Source: BS750m-G69 sp964441235
Lineage (GTDB): Bacteria; Fidelibacterota; UBA2242
Length of the DNA stretch: 64,000 bases
NCBI GenBank assembly: GCA_964441235.1
Contig: CAYTUQ010000015.1
Location: forward strand, 1-64,000
Direction: 5' to 3'
Under the pieces are notes generated by a model, which worked only from the letters and a program-made list of their open reading frames with translations, did no database searches and had not been told where the DNA came from. The stretch's first letter is position 1. Each line of letters begins with the position of its first letter. The translations under genes and the position numbers were made by a program. Below, piece by piece: positions 8,042 through 17,459 of the stretch.

Positions 8042-10519
8042 CTAAAATACAGCCGAAGTTTTCTTACTACTAATTTTAACAGTAGATTCCTCCAGTCCAT
8101 CTGATGTTGCTTTTAGAGTAATATCACCAATCTTTTCTGTTGACTGAATAACGACCAGGCACATACCGTTAAATGCCTTCCGATAATTCGCTTTAAACGG
8201 TTCATGGCTCGTTTGGAGACCATTGTCAACACCTGCAATTTTTCCTTCGCCGGAGATTTCAAACCGGATCAGATTATCGGCATGTGGCGCCAGTGTGCCT
8301 CCTTCATCCAGAACCTTGACGGTAACGAAGGAAAGATCCCTGCCGTCTGAAGCGATCACATTTCTGTCGGGTTCAAGAACGATTTTCGCCGGAGCTCCGG
8401 CTGTCTTGACTTCCCGTGTCAGAATTTCTTTGCCGCCGGTAAAACCAATAGCCTTCAAAATGCCTGGCGTGAAAGACAAACGCCACATAACATGCAAGTC
8501 ATTCTCAGTCTTTTTCTTGATTCCCAGCGACTTTCCATTCAGGAGCAATTCGACTTCTTCGCAATTGGTATAAGCCCATACATCTACCGAGTCCCCTTCG
8601 CTCCAATCCCAATGGGGAAAAACGTGCAAAACCGGATTATCCGTCCACTCACTCTGGTACATGTAATAGGCATCTTTCGGAAAACCCGCCAAATCCACGA
8701 TACCGAAATAAGAACTACGTGAAGGCCAACCGTAAGGTGTGGGTTCACCGAGATAATCAAAACCGGTCCAGATATACATGCCGGAAAGGAAGTCATGTTT
8801 TTTTATTATTTTCCAGGTATCTTCATGGGTCGATCCCCAGGGTGCGCTGCAGTTGTCATAGGAGGAACAAGTGTTGTCTGGATTTCCATCATAAAAGGGT
8901 TTATCCCACCGATAGGGCCATCGGCGGATGCTGTCCGAAGGCATGTCATAAGAACCTCGCGTGGCCAGAGCCGATGTGGTTTCTGTCGCGATGAATCTTT
9001 TCCCCGGATAGGTCTTGAGAAACACCGGATAGTCATTCTGAGCATAATTATAGCCAATCAAATCAAGAGCGTCCGATCGGATAACAAGATTCAAGGGATT
9101 CGGATGGTTACAGGCTGCGGTAACAGGTCGAGTCGCATCGAGAACCTTAACCAAAGCAGTCAGCTCCCTTGCTATGATCGTACTGCTGCTATCTTGCCTA
9201 TCCCATTGTTCCATAACCTCATTCCCGATGCTCCATATGAACACGCTGGGATGGTTACGGTCTCGCCGAACCATGTCTTCCAAGTCTTGTTTATGCCATT
9301 TTTCAAAATCTAAATGATAATCAAACTCGGTTTTACCTTTAGCCCACATATCATAGGCCTCATCCATTACAATAAATCCCATCTTATCGCACAAGTCTAA
9401 AAGTTCAGGTGCAGGTGGATTATGAGATGTTCGTAATCCATTACATCCCATATCTTTGAGGATTTTTAGTTGTCGTTCAATAGCGCGAGTATTGATCGCC
9501 GCACCAAGGCATCCTAAATCATGATGATTACATACACCCTTGATCTTCACCTGTTTTCCATTCAGAAAAAAACCTTTGTCGCTGTCGAAAGCAAACGTGC
9601 GGATTCCGAATGTCGTCTCGTAGTCATCGCATATTTTACCTTCACATTTTATTGTAGTCACAGCTTTATATAAATGAGGATCTTCTATTGACCATAATGC
9701 GGGATTCTCAACATTTAATTCATGAACTATTTCGTATACCGAATCCTTCGGCGCTGTATTATTAGTTTTTACTTTACTAACTTTCTTGCCGTCCTTATCA
9801 ATTATAACTGTTATGAGTGTTATTGGTTGATCTCGATCTAAAGCGTTCCGCACATTTGTTTTAATAGAAATTTTAGCCGACGACTGACTTACTTCCGGTG
9901 TTGTAACAAATGTTCCCCAGTGATCAACATATATTTTTTCAGTAGTAACCAGCCGTACATTTCTGTAAATTCCCGAACCTGAATACCAACGCGAATTGGG
10001 TTGTTGTGAGTTATCAACCTTGACTGCTAATACATTTTTCTTTCCCCCGTGTTTCAGAAACGGCGTCAGCTCGTACGGGAATGAAATATAACCGTACGGA
10101 CGTTTCCCTAGATAGTAACCGTTGATCCATACCTCGCTGTTTTTATACACACCATCGAATTCGATAAAAGCTAAGCGACCTTTCTCCGATTCAGGTATGG
10201 TAAACGTCTTCCGATACCATCCGATGCCTCCCGGCAAAGCGCCGCCGCCCGGAGTTGCGGGATGCTCCTTGCTGAATTCTCCTTCGATGCTCCAGTCGTG
10301 CGGCAGATCAAGCATTCGCCATTGGGAATCATCCAGCCCGGGCTCCTGGCCGTTCGTGACATCACCGAGTTGAAACTGCCAGCCTTTAGTGAAGAGTTCG
10401 GTTTTTCTCACTTTCGATGGAGAAACCGTGCACATGATCAACGATAAAGCTGGGAGAGCAAGAAGACAATAATAGAGAAAATGCGCTCCGATTTTAAATG
10501 TTTGTGTTTTCATAGTCAT
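8042..10519 (-). CDS. GH2 beta-galactosidase-like enzyme
   Basis: 825 residues. A hydrophobic leader ends near Cys30 (possible lipoprotein). The GH2 domains are in order: jelly-roll sugar-binding domain (about 40-200, GIGWYRKTFTIPE), Ig-like domain (200-305), TIM barrel (305-610) and C-terminal Ig-like domains of the DUF4982 type. Key residues are RTSHNPPAPELLDLCD, the acid/base Glu434 in IWSIGNEVMEQW, and the probable nucleophile Glu513 in RFIATETTSA. Such enzymes remove beta-linked galactose from side chains. Two ATG codons lie close together (10519 and 10513); the AAGGA box fits the second at least as well. A short coding remnant ends seven bases upstream. Confidence 0.87.
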   Translation of the reverse strand: MTMKTQTFKIGAHFLYYCLLALPALSLIMCTVSPSKVRKTELFTKGWQFQLGDVTNGQEPGLDDSQWRMLDLPHDWSIEGEFSKEHPATPGGGALPGGIGWYRKTFTIPESEKGRLAFIEFDGVYKNSEVWINGYYLGKRPYGYISFPYELTPFLKHGGKKNVLAVKVDNSQQPNSRWYSGSGIYRNVRLVTTEKIYVDHWGTFVTTPEVSQSSAKISIKTNVRNALDRDQPITLITVIIDKDGKKVSKVKTNNTAPKDSVYEIVHELNVENPALWSIEDPHLYKAVTTIKCEGKICDDYETTFGIRTFAFDSDKGFFLNGKQVKIKGVCNHHDLGCLGAAINTRAIERQLKILKDMGCNGLRTSHNPPAPELLDLCDKMGFIVMDEAYDMWAKGKTEFDYHLDFEKWHKQDLEDMVRRDRNHPSVFIWSIGNEVMEQWDRQDSSSTIIARELTALVKVLDATRPVTAACNHPNPLNLVIRSDALDLIGYNYAQNDYPVFLKTYPGKRFIATETTSALATRGSYDMPSDSIRRWPYRWDKPFYDGNPDNTCSSYDNCSAPWGSTHEDTWKIIKKHDFLSGMYIWTGFDYLGEPTPYGWPSRSSYFGIVDLAGFPKDAYYMYQSEWTDNPVLHVFPHWDWSEGDSVDVWAYTNCEEVELLLNGKSLGIKKKTENDLHVMWRLSFTPGILKAIGFTGGKEILTREVKTAGAPAKIVLEPDRNVIASDGRDLSFVTVKVLDEGGTLAPHADNLIRFEISGEGKIAGVDNGLQTSHEPFKANYRKAFNGMCLVVIQSTEKIGDITLKATSDGLEESTVKISSKKTSAVF

Positions 10520-10525
10520 TATTCC

Positions 10526-10657
10526 TTATAAAAATGAAATTTGCGATTTTGATTCATCTTTCCACCATTTTTCCCAAATCATATCGCCGGCTTCCAGGTT
10601 GTTCGGCTCATGTGGCCCGCCAGCAAAGTGTGCTCTATTAATTTTTGAAGATTGATT
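10526..10657 (-). pseudogene. C-terminal remnant of an unidentified exported or enzyme gene
   Basis: On the minus strand an open frame of 43 codons follows a TAA (10658-10660) and ends at TAA 10526-10528, just before the GH2 Shine-Dalgarno. It has no start codon in a plausible place, yet the peptide is strongly protein-like: INRAHFAGGPHEPNNLEAGD then MIWEKWWKDE. Gly/Pro/Asn-rich turns and the tryptophan-rich end look like the tail of a real domain. I cannot name the family. The best reading is the last 40 or so residues of a deleted gene that once sat between the GH13 and GH2 genes. Confidence 0.4.
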
Positions 10658-10694
10658 TTACGTTTCATAACTCTGAGTCTTGAATGATGAGATT

Positions 10695-12434
10695 TTATTT
10701 CAACTCATAAATTGCATACGATACAGCGGGAACCTCAATGTTATAGTTCCGCTCGTGATGGGAAATGTTTATCGTATCTCCTGCCAACCGTCCGAAACGC
10801 TTCGCGGTGATATTCAATTTGAATTCAGCAGTTTCAATCCTTTCGGATGGATTGAAAACGCATAAAAGGGTTTGCTTATCAACTGCTCGGATAAATACAA
10901 ATGGATAAGTGTTTTCCTGTGCGACTACCGGCACAAATTCCGCATAGGCTGCTAGGGCCGATTCTTGTTCCTTTAGTCGAATCAGACGGCGAACACGATT
11001 CAGCAGTGACTGAGGATCTTTTTCCTGAGCTGCGACTGTCGGTGCATCAGCACTCGAATCTATAGGTAGGTAGAGATTAGCCGGATCAGCCGTGGAAAAA
11101 CCGAGGTTTTTTTCCGAGTTCCACTGCATGGGAATTCGCGCACCTGCGCGGGGTTTGTACGCACCTTCCACATTGGGCAGATCGTACAACTGACGCATCC
11201 CGATCTCGTTGCCGTAGTATATGAAAGGGATTCCGGGCATTGCTAAGGAAAATGCAAAGATCATTTCAATTTCACGTTCGGAACGCCGAATGTTTAGGCG
11301 CGATACGTCGTGATTCCCAAGAGGAAGAATAATGTAACCCATCTCCTTAGTTTTATTATATTGTTCCAGATATTGATCCATGAAATATTTTATATTTCCT
11401 TTGCCTTCTCTGTCAAAAAAACTGTGGCCTTCAGAATACCCGTTAAGAATACGCCAACTTTCTTTTTGCAGAAGGTCATTGTAACCTGAAAACCAGTGGT
11501 AAAAATCGGCGTGAAAGCCACCTTCGAGGGCAGATTCCGGATAAGACCATTCGGAAACCATAAACGCTTCGAGGTAATTAACGTCAAGGATGGCTCGAAT
11601 TTCTTTCCAGAATTGCTTGGTACCTTCATCCCGTGTATTGAAAAACGGATCCTCTTCCCCAACATGGGCATTTTTCACCAGTGCTCCCGCCATATCCGCG
11701 CGAAAACCGTCCGCACCCATATCCATCCAAAAGCGCATTACCTTTTTCATTTCGTTGCGCATAGCAAGCACGCTGGGATGATCGATGGACAACTGCCATT
11801 CTTCCTGGGGATGGACAAATCCGTAATTCAAAGCCGGCTGGCACCAGTAAAAATTGGACATATATTGCCCGCTACGACGACCATAACCTTTAATAAAGGA
11901 CCCACGATAAGCTTCCGGCGGATTGAGCCAAATATTGTCGGTCCAGATGTACCAGTTGGAATACTTGTTCTTCTCCTGTTTGGCAGACTCATGAAACCAC
12001 GGGTGCTCGATGGATGTGTAACTGGCCACAAAATCAAAAAGAATTTTAAGGCCGCGCCTGTGGGCTTCTTTGAATAGGCGTTTGGCGTCTTCATTAGTAC
12101 CGTAGCGGGGAGCGACTTGATAGTAATCTGATATGTCATACCCTCCATCTTGAAACGGCGATTTGAAAAAGGGATTAATCCATATGCCATCGACTCCCAG
12201 GCTTTTCACGTAATCCAGCTTTTCAATAATACCTTTCAGGTCTCCAATTCCATCTCCATCGGTATCGTAAAAAGTCTGCGGATAAATCTGATAAAAAACG
12301 GCTTGATGCAGCCATTCGGGACAATTTGGCTTTACGTAGTGGCCTGTAACGACAGCCTCAGGGATGGATTGAGCCGCGGAATACAAAACTCCAAAAACAA
12401 GCAATCCGAAAACTAAGCACAATAAATGTTTCAT
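10695..12434 (-). CDS. GH13 alpha-amylase-family exported hydrolase
   Basis: About 579 residues from ATG 12434 (AAGGA seven bases upstream; an earlier ATG at 12440 overlaps that box). Signal peptide MKHLLCLVFGLLVFGVLYSA, cut after SAAQ. The catalytic (beta/alpha)8 barrel has all four GH13 conserved regions. Numbered from the 12440 ATG they are: DGIWINPFFKSP and LKILFDFVA, GADGFRADMAG with nucleophile Asp249, MVSEWSYPES with acid/base Glu297, and LPLGNHDVSRL with Asp378. The second region lacks the usual DxVxNH ending (DFVASYTS). A C-terminal beta-sandwich starts near 480. The oligo-1,6-glucosidase or alpha-glucosidase type is likely; substrate unknown. The spacing to the GH29 gene is about 10 bases, so they form one operon. 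A starch-type enzyme beside xylosidases suggests a mixed substrate. Confidence 0.85.
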   Translation of the reverse strand: MKHLLCLVFGLLVFGVLYSAAQSIPEAVVTGHYVKPNCPEWLHQAVFYQIYPQTFYDTDGDGIGDLKGIIEKLDYVKSLGVDGIWINPFFKSPFQDGGYDISDYYQVAPRYGTNEDAKRLFKEAHRRGLKILFDFVASYTSIEHPWFHESAKQEKNKYSNWYIWTDNIWLNPPEAYRGSFIKGYGRRSGQYMSNFYWCQPALNYGFVHPQEEWQLSIDHPSVLAMRNEMKKVMRFWMDMGADGFRADMAGALVKNAHVGEEDPFFNTRDEGTKQFWKEIRAILDVNYLEAFMVSEWSYPESALEGGFHADFYHWFSGYNDLLQKESWRILNGYSEGHSFFDREGKGNIKYFMDQYLEQYNKTKEMGYIILPLGNHDVSRLNIRRSEREIEMIFAFSLAMPGIPFIYYGNEIGMRQLYDLPNVEGAYKPRAGARIPMQWNSEKNLGFSTADPANLYLPIDSSADAPTVAAQEKDPQSLLNRVRRLIRLKEQESALAAYAEFVPVVAQENTYPFVFIRAVDKQTLLCVFNPSERIETAEFKLNITAKRFGRLAGDTINISHHERNYNIEVPAVSYAIYELK

Positions 12435-12446
12435 AACCATTTCCTT

Positions 12447-13931
12447 TCACCGGAAAGATGATTTTTTAACATCTGCCGAAAACGAGTACGTCGTAAGTCC
12501 CTGGCCGCCGCTCCATATCTCAAAGCTGCCTATCGCGGTTATTGCTTCCAGTCTGATATAGCGGGCGCTGATTGGCGTGAATGTGACCACTTTCATATCT
12601 GTATCGCCATTCCACTCGCCGCTGGCAATTTCAGTAAAGCTAGTGTTATCGGTACTTACGTAAATTTTATAGGACTTTATACTCCCCTCGCTCAAGGGAT
12701 TGATATAAGGTTGATACTTGGGCACGTACGATAATATACTGACGTCATTGTATTTCTGACCGAGATCAATGGTAATGGACTGTGGTAAAGAAGTCGATGA
12801 CTGCCAGACAGTATAGGTAAAACGGTCATTAAAGCCATCAATGGCCAGACCGGCATTACCGCTCGTTGCGGTCGCTGTTACCGGTGTTATCTGGTGTTCA
12901 ATTTGCGGTAATTGCGGTGGTAAAGGCTGTCGGTTCAGGTCCGGGCTCCAGGCCTGCCCGACTTCTTTAAGCCTGTCGACGATGTTATCGTCCAGTTCGC
13001 CATCAGGATTCGGTGGACAGTTGATAAAGGAGCACCATTGTGGCTCCAGACGATTGAGGTTGCCATTCACAATTTCATTGACACTCAAAAGACTGTCTGT
13101 TGGCACTCTCTCATCCCAGAACCAGCCATTACCGCTGTTCTTATTAATGAGAAGGCTGAAGATTGCCGGCAGGATGTTATTAGTCGGAAAAGGGCTGCCG
13201 GCTTCATAATGTATCATATCATTATTGTACAGACATCGCAGATGCGTATTATCCACCAACAAACATCCCGGCTGCAGTTCCTTGACGAGTGTATGGATTT
13301 CATCGTAGGGAACATTTTTGTGTCCCATCTTCCATGACCAACCATCGATGAAAAGCATTTTAATATCGCCATAATTACTTAACAGTTCACTGAGCTGGCC
13401 TTTGATAAATTCCATATCATTATTTGTAATAGGGCCATTGCCCACACCCTCCGTATTGTCCCACACAGAGTAATAAAGCGATGGGTCCAGTCCATGAGTT
13501 CTAAAAGCATCCACGTATTCACGCACCACATCACCCTCTCCGTTTTTCCAGGGACTGCTGGCGACATCATTGTCGGTGTATTCACTATCCCACAAACAGA
13601 AGCCATCATGGTGTTTTGTCGTTAAAATACCAAATTTCATTTTAGCGGCGGCGATAGCCTCCGCCCATTGATTGCAATCGAGATCGGTAGGGTTAAATTG
13701 ACTGACATCCTGGTTGGGTTCTCCCCAGCTACCGCCGGTAAATGTTCGAATACCAAAATGGAAAAACGCTCCGAAGCGTAATTCAGTGAATTCACGCTGG
13801 AGTTGTTCGCTTGTTTGGGCTTGTAAGAGTAGTGTCGTTGCTAGTAAAATCGCAATAACTGAAAAAACATGTTTCAAAAAATAACAGTTGAGCATTGGAA
13901 ATTTCTTGTTTTTATTTTTAAAAATATCCAT
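12447..13931 (-). CDS. GH29 alpha-L-fucosidase with C-terminal F5/8-type carbohydrate-binding domain
   Basis: 494 residues. A signal peptide (HVFSVIAILLATTLLLQAQT) is present whether translation starts at ATG 13931 or at the internal ATG 13895; neither has a good ribosome site, and coupling to the GH31 gene ending at 13948 is likely. The GH29 barrel covers about 40-340: LRFGAFFHFGIRTF, ILTTKHHDGFCLWDS and the nucleophile Asp196 in MLFIDGWSW. It removes alpha-linked L-fucose from glycan ends. Residues about 345-480 form an F5/8 type C (CBM32-like) beta-sandwich starting ATSGNAGLAIDG and containing SITIDLGQKYNDVSIL. No T9SS tail. The enzyme belongs to the side-chain-trimming set with GH31 and GH2. 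Confidence 0.87.
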   Translation of the reverse strand: MDIFKNKNKKFPMLNCYFLKHVFSVIAILLATTLLLQAQTSEQLQREFTELRFGAFFHFGIRTFTGGSWGEPNQDVSQFNPTDLDCNQWAEAIAAAKMKFGILTTKHHDGFCLWDSEYTDNDVASSPWKNGEGDVVREYVDAFRTHGLDPSLYYSVWDNTEGVGNGPITNNDMEFIKGQLSELLSNYGDIKMLFIDGWSWKMGHKNVPYDEIHTLVKELQPGCLLVDNTHLRCLYNNDMIHYEAGSPFPTNNILPAIFSLLINKNSGNGWFWDERVPTDSLLSVNEIVNGNLNRLEPQWCSFINCPPNPDGELDDNIVDRLKEVGQAWSPDLNRQPLPPQLPQIEHQITPVTATATSGNAGLAIDGFNDRFTYTVWQSSTSLPQSITIDLGQKYNDVSILSYVPKYQPYINPLSEGSIKSYKIYVSTDNTSFTEIASGEWNGDTDMKVVTFTPISARYIRLEAITAIGSFEIWSGGQGLTTYSFSADVKKSSFR

Positions 13932-13947
13932 TTTTTTATTGTCGTCG

Positions 13948-16794
13948 TTACTCAGGCTGTTTCACAATCTGCTCACTTCCATCATAACGAACAGATTGGA
14001 ATGGAATGTCACCAAAATCAAGCTCCACAGGATCATCTTTGTCGACCCAAACAATCTCAAAAGTCCGTTCCTCTAACATGCCGGGGAATCCTCCCTGACG
14101 GGTACCAATTGTTAGAGAACGGTCTTTTTCATCGTATTTAAACGGGATCATAGTGAAGGCGCCTTTTTCATAATTGTAATTCACATTTTCATCTTCGTAC
14201 AGTGTGAATGAGCCGCCGCTGCCGGTGTAAACAAACAATCGAATCGGATCGGCAGGTTTTTCTTCGCTGTATTGAATGTCCGGACCAAACGGAATGATGG
14301 AGCCTTCCTTTACATAAATCGGTATATCCATATAGGGTGCATCCGCTTGAATGGTCCGTGCGCCTTTGTAATGCTGACCCGATTTCATATCGTACCAGCC
14401 TGTTCCGGCGGGCAGATATACCTTGCGTGTTCTTGCTTTATATTCGGTTACTGGATTAACCAGCAATGCGGGACCAAACATGAACTGATCGCCAATATTG
14501 AGTACATTCTTGTCATCACCAAAATCCATAACCAAAGCACGCATGATTGTATAGTCATTGTGCGTTACCATGCCGGCCAGTGAATAAATATAAGGCATCA
14601 ATCTGTAGCGCAGTTTATCATAAGCTAACATCGATTGGTAAGCTGGATGGTTATCCGGTGCAACATTGAACATTTCGCGATATGGAAATTGACCATGGAC
14701 ACGGAAGAGAGGGCAAAATGTGCCAAACTGGAACCAGCGGGTCATTAATTCGCGCCATTCTTCCAAATCGGAATCGTTCGGTCTCTCAAAACGTTGCTCC
14801 ACTGCAAAACCGCCGATATCTGTGGTCCAATAAGGAATGCCGGATAGACAAAAATTCAGACCAGCCGGAATTTGCGCTTTTAGGTCGTACCATCGAGCGG
14901 CAATATCTCCACTCCAAGTTGCAGCAGAATAACGCTGCTGACCGGCAAAGGCGGAACGAGTTAGGATAAACACACGCTGATTGGGATTGGTAGCCCTTTG
15001 ATTTTCATAAATACCTTTAGAATAGATCAGAGAATAGGTATTCAGATAACGGGCAGCTGAACCGAGAGCCGAAGGGTGCATTCTAAGACGTGTTTCTTCA
15101 CGGGATAGATTGGATTGGATGTCCGGTTCGGTTGCATCCAGCCACCAGGCATCAAATCCCTTCTGATAAAGTTTCTCATTAACCTGCTGCCAGTAGAGTT
15201 GCCGAGCGCCCTCGCTATAGGGATCATAAAAAGTCGAGACATAGCCGGGGCCAACCCAGTCCCGCTGACCTTTTTCCACATTACGTTTGTAGAGCCAACC
15301 TTTTTCTTCAAATTGACGATAATTTCGTGTACCTACATAGAATTTTGGCCAAATAGAGATCATTACATGAGTATGTAAATCATGATGCAGTTTTCCAACC
15401 ATGCCTTCAGGGTCAGGAAAGCGAGTAAGATCGAATTCATGATTGCCCCACTTATCCTCTTCCCAATAAAACCAGTCCTGGACAATATTGTCGAGTGGGA
15501 TCTGGCGTTTGCGGAATTCTTTGACAACCGAGAGCAACTCTTCCTGCGATCGGTAACGCTCCCTGCACTGCCACAAGCCCATAGCCCACTTTGGCATCAT
15601 GGGTGCTTTACCCGTAATTTCACGGTATCCTTGAATGACCTGATCTAAATTATCCCCATAAATAAAGTAATAATCAATCTGATCAGCCACCTCCGAAAAG
15701 AGCGATAAGCTGTTCTTATAGATTTCTTTTTCGGGATCGAGACACTTCAATCCCATAAAGCCGCCAAAAGGCACCCATTCGATTTTTATCGGATAGCGCT
15801 TCCCAGCTTCCATCGGTAAGTGTATTAGGTGAGTCCACGGCAGCCAGTTCTGCCGCCATGAGTTAACCACAAGTTCTCCGTTTAGCCACATTTTTATATA
15901 GCTGGAACAGTAGAGTTTGAACTTATGAATGCCTGATTCATGACACTCAATTTCTCCGCTCCATCGTACGCTGCCCATGTTGTTATTGAAACCTTTGGGA
16001 AATGTATCAGAGGCGTCATCAAACTCATATTCGATCCTCGCTTCGGAACGCGATGTTAACAGTGATTTGAAATCCGGTTTTTCGAAATACTCAGCTGTGA
16101 GTCCTCCTTCTTTACCCTCTTTAGTGTATAATCTTAGAGATGATAATGGTTGAAAGTCACGGATATCTCCAAATTTCGTTCGTGAATTGTTATCCCACAG
16201 GATTCCATAATTCTTACTGGAAATTAGGAATGGGATAGCGACAATAATATTATGCTGCCAGAGATCCACATCATGCCCCTTGTAGTTCATGATATTATTC
16301 TGATGCTGCCCCAGCCCATAGAACGCTTCATCCCTGGGAGAGTCGAAAAGCTGTTGAATATGATAAGTTTTCTCTCCCATGACTTCCGCTGGTGTGATGA
16401 TTTTGCCGCCGCCTGCTTTCTCCTGCAAAAGCAATTGTGCTTCTGTATTGTAAAAAGCAACCGCTCCGGTTTTCTGATCCACTCTAACGACGATCTTTGA
16501 CGTAACAATATCTACCCAATCGCCTTCATCTTTCACAGAGAAAGGCACATTTTCCCAATCTGTTCTGTCAGTCATCAAACTTGGATGTGTAGAGAAGGAT
16601 TTCTCAGGTAATGCCACGACTCGGATTATATCCTCGGTACACACCTGGATTTTCACCCACCGGGCATCAGTTTCCTTTTGCACCTTGATTTCAAAAAGAA
16701 CACCGTTGGTTTGTTTTTCGAATCCGTCAGCGTTTCGACAGTTGAGAAAAAAAGAGAATAACGCGAATATGATATACAATATCTTTAAATTCAC
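13948..16794 (-). CDS. GH31 alpha-xylosidase-like enzyme with PA14 domain in the N-terminal region
   Basis: The start is best placed at GTG 16794, because AAAGGA lies six bases upstream; a TTG at 16809 would include that box in the coding sequence. The hydrophobic leader ends at a cysteine (FALFSFFLNC), so it is probably a lipoprotein. Numbering below counts from 16809. The GH31 N-terminal beta-domain (30-400) is interrupted at about 235-358 by a PA14 domain (GLTAEYFEKPDF to GFMGLKCLDPE), as in characterised xyloglucan alpha-xylosidases. The catalytic barrel has nucleophile Asp558 in DAWWLDATEPDI and acid/base Asp635 in ATWSGDIAARW. It lies first in the run of hydrolases, downstream of a 430-bp inverted-repeat element. 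It is a paralogue of the gene at 5111. Confidence 0.88.
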   Translation of the reverse strand: MNLKILYIIFALFSFFLNCRNADGFEKQTNGVLFEIKVQKETDARWVKIQVCTEDIIRVVALPEKSFSTHPSLMTDRTDWENVPFSVKDEGDWVDIVTSKIVVRVDQKTGAVAFYNTEAQLLLQEKAGGGKIITPAEVMGEKTYHIQQLFDSPRDEAFYGLGQHQNNIMNYKGHDVDLWQHNIIVAIPFLISSKNYGILWDNNSRTKFGDIRDFQPLSSLRLYTKEGKEGGLTAEYFEKPDFKSLLTSRSEARIEYEFDDASDTFPKGFNNNMGSVRWSGEIECHESGIHKFKLYCSSYIKMWLNGELVVNSWRQNWLPWTHLIHLPMEAGKRYPIKIEWVPFGGFMGLKCLDPEKEIYKNSLSLFSEVADQIDYYFIYGDNLDQVIQGYREITGKAPMMPKWAMGLWQCRERYRSQEELLSVVKEFRKRQIPLDNIVQDWFYWEEDKWGNHEFDLTRFPDPEGMVGKLHHDLHTHVMISIWPKFYVGTRNYRQFEEKGWLYKRNVEKGQRDWVGPGYVSTFYDPYSEGARQLYWQQVNEKLYQKGFDAWWLDATEPDIQSNLSREETRLRMHPSALGSAARYLNTYSLIYSKGIYENQRATNPNQRVFILTRSAFAGQQRYSAATWSGDIAARWYDLKAQIPAGLNFCLSGIPYWTTDIGGFAVEQRFERPNDSDLEEWRELMTRWFQFGTFCPLFRVHGQFPYREMFNVAPDNHPAYQSMLAYDKLRYRLMPYIYSLAGMVTHNDYTIMRALVMDFGDDKNVLNIGDQFMFGPALLVNPVTEYKARTRKVYLPAGTGWYDMKSGQHYKGARTIQADAPYMDIPIYVKEGSIIPFGPDIQYSEEKPADPIRLFVYTGSGGSFTLYEDENVNYNYEKGAFTMIPFKYDEKDRSLTIGTRQGGFPGMLEERTFEIVWVDKDDPVELDFGDIPFQSVRYDGSEQIVKQPE

Positions 16795-17028
16795 GGAATG
16801 TCCTTTCAATTATTTTGATGTTAATAAATATGCCGTTTTAAAAAGTATGTAGTTGTTTCTTGTTCAGTTGGGCACTTATATCCGCTGGTGGGGTTCAGTA
16901 GATTTTTTATCAAATCTATTGATCGTTCATAGACCGCCGCCTGACTGATTTTTCGGTTGAACCTATTTTTTTGACAATAATAATGTATTTTCACAAATGA
17001 TTTTTCATTTTATTTATTTTCCCATATT

Positions 17029-17458
17029 ACAGGGCTCCTGACATAGGATTGCTATTGTCGTTAATAATAATTGAAACTCTCCTCAGAAAATCGTGCCGTA
17101 GGCATCCCTTGCGGGATAATAATTAATGCGACTTTTACAAGAGGCTTCATAGCGATTATTAAAATACATTAAGACATCACCCAAATTTATTTGGGTGATT
17201 AGGAAAACATCTACAACACGCATGAACCGATTCACCCCGTTAGATAGAATATATTTATAAATTCGTTTTTTCCATTTGGCAGAGGTATCTCACGGGGTTC
17301 ATCGGTTTATCCTCACCTCAAAAACCACTGAAGTGGTTATTATATATGGAGGTATTGTGTCCTTTCATTTCACCATCCGGCATCTGCCGGATGGTGTTAT
17401 CTCAATCCTAACTTGGGATAAAGTCGCATTAATTTTTATCCTATGTCAGGAGCCCTGT
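17029..17458. mobile_element. 430-bp MITE-like element with 21-bp perfect terminal inverted repeats
   Basis: Left end ACAGGGCTCCTGACATAGGAT (17029-17049) is the exact reverse complement of 17438-17458. The element is flanked by ATT on both sides (17026-17028 and 17459-17461), a possible 3-bp target duplication. Nested symmetric parts include TTAATGCGACTTT (17123-17135) against 17420-17432. Local hairpins lie at 17176-17199 (CACCCAAATTTATTTGGGTG), 17323-17338 and 17372-17395, and a 22-bp imperfect stem starts at AACCGATTCACCCCGT (17225-17240) against 17292-17307. No convincing ORF. It sits between the lipoprotein gene and the GH31 gene, so its RNA would fold strongly in the middle of a probable operon. 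It could be a MITE or another structured repeat. Confidence 0.6.
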
Positions 17459-17459
17459 A

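Noticed and set aside
8795..9313. Plus-strand open frame of 172 codons opposite the GH2 gene
   Set aside because: It lies entirely antisense to conserved GH2 catalytic sequence and has no recognisable domain.
11496..12077. Plus-strand open frame of 193 codons opposite the GH13 gene
   Set aside because: Antisense to the four conserved GH13 regions; a by-product of codon bias.
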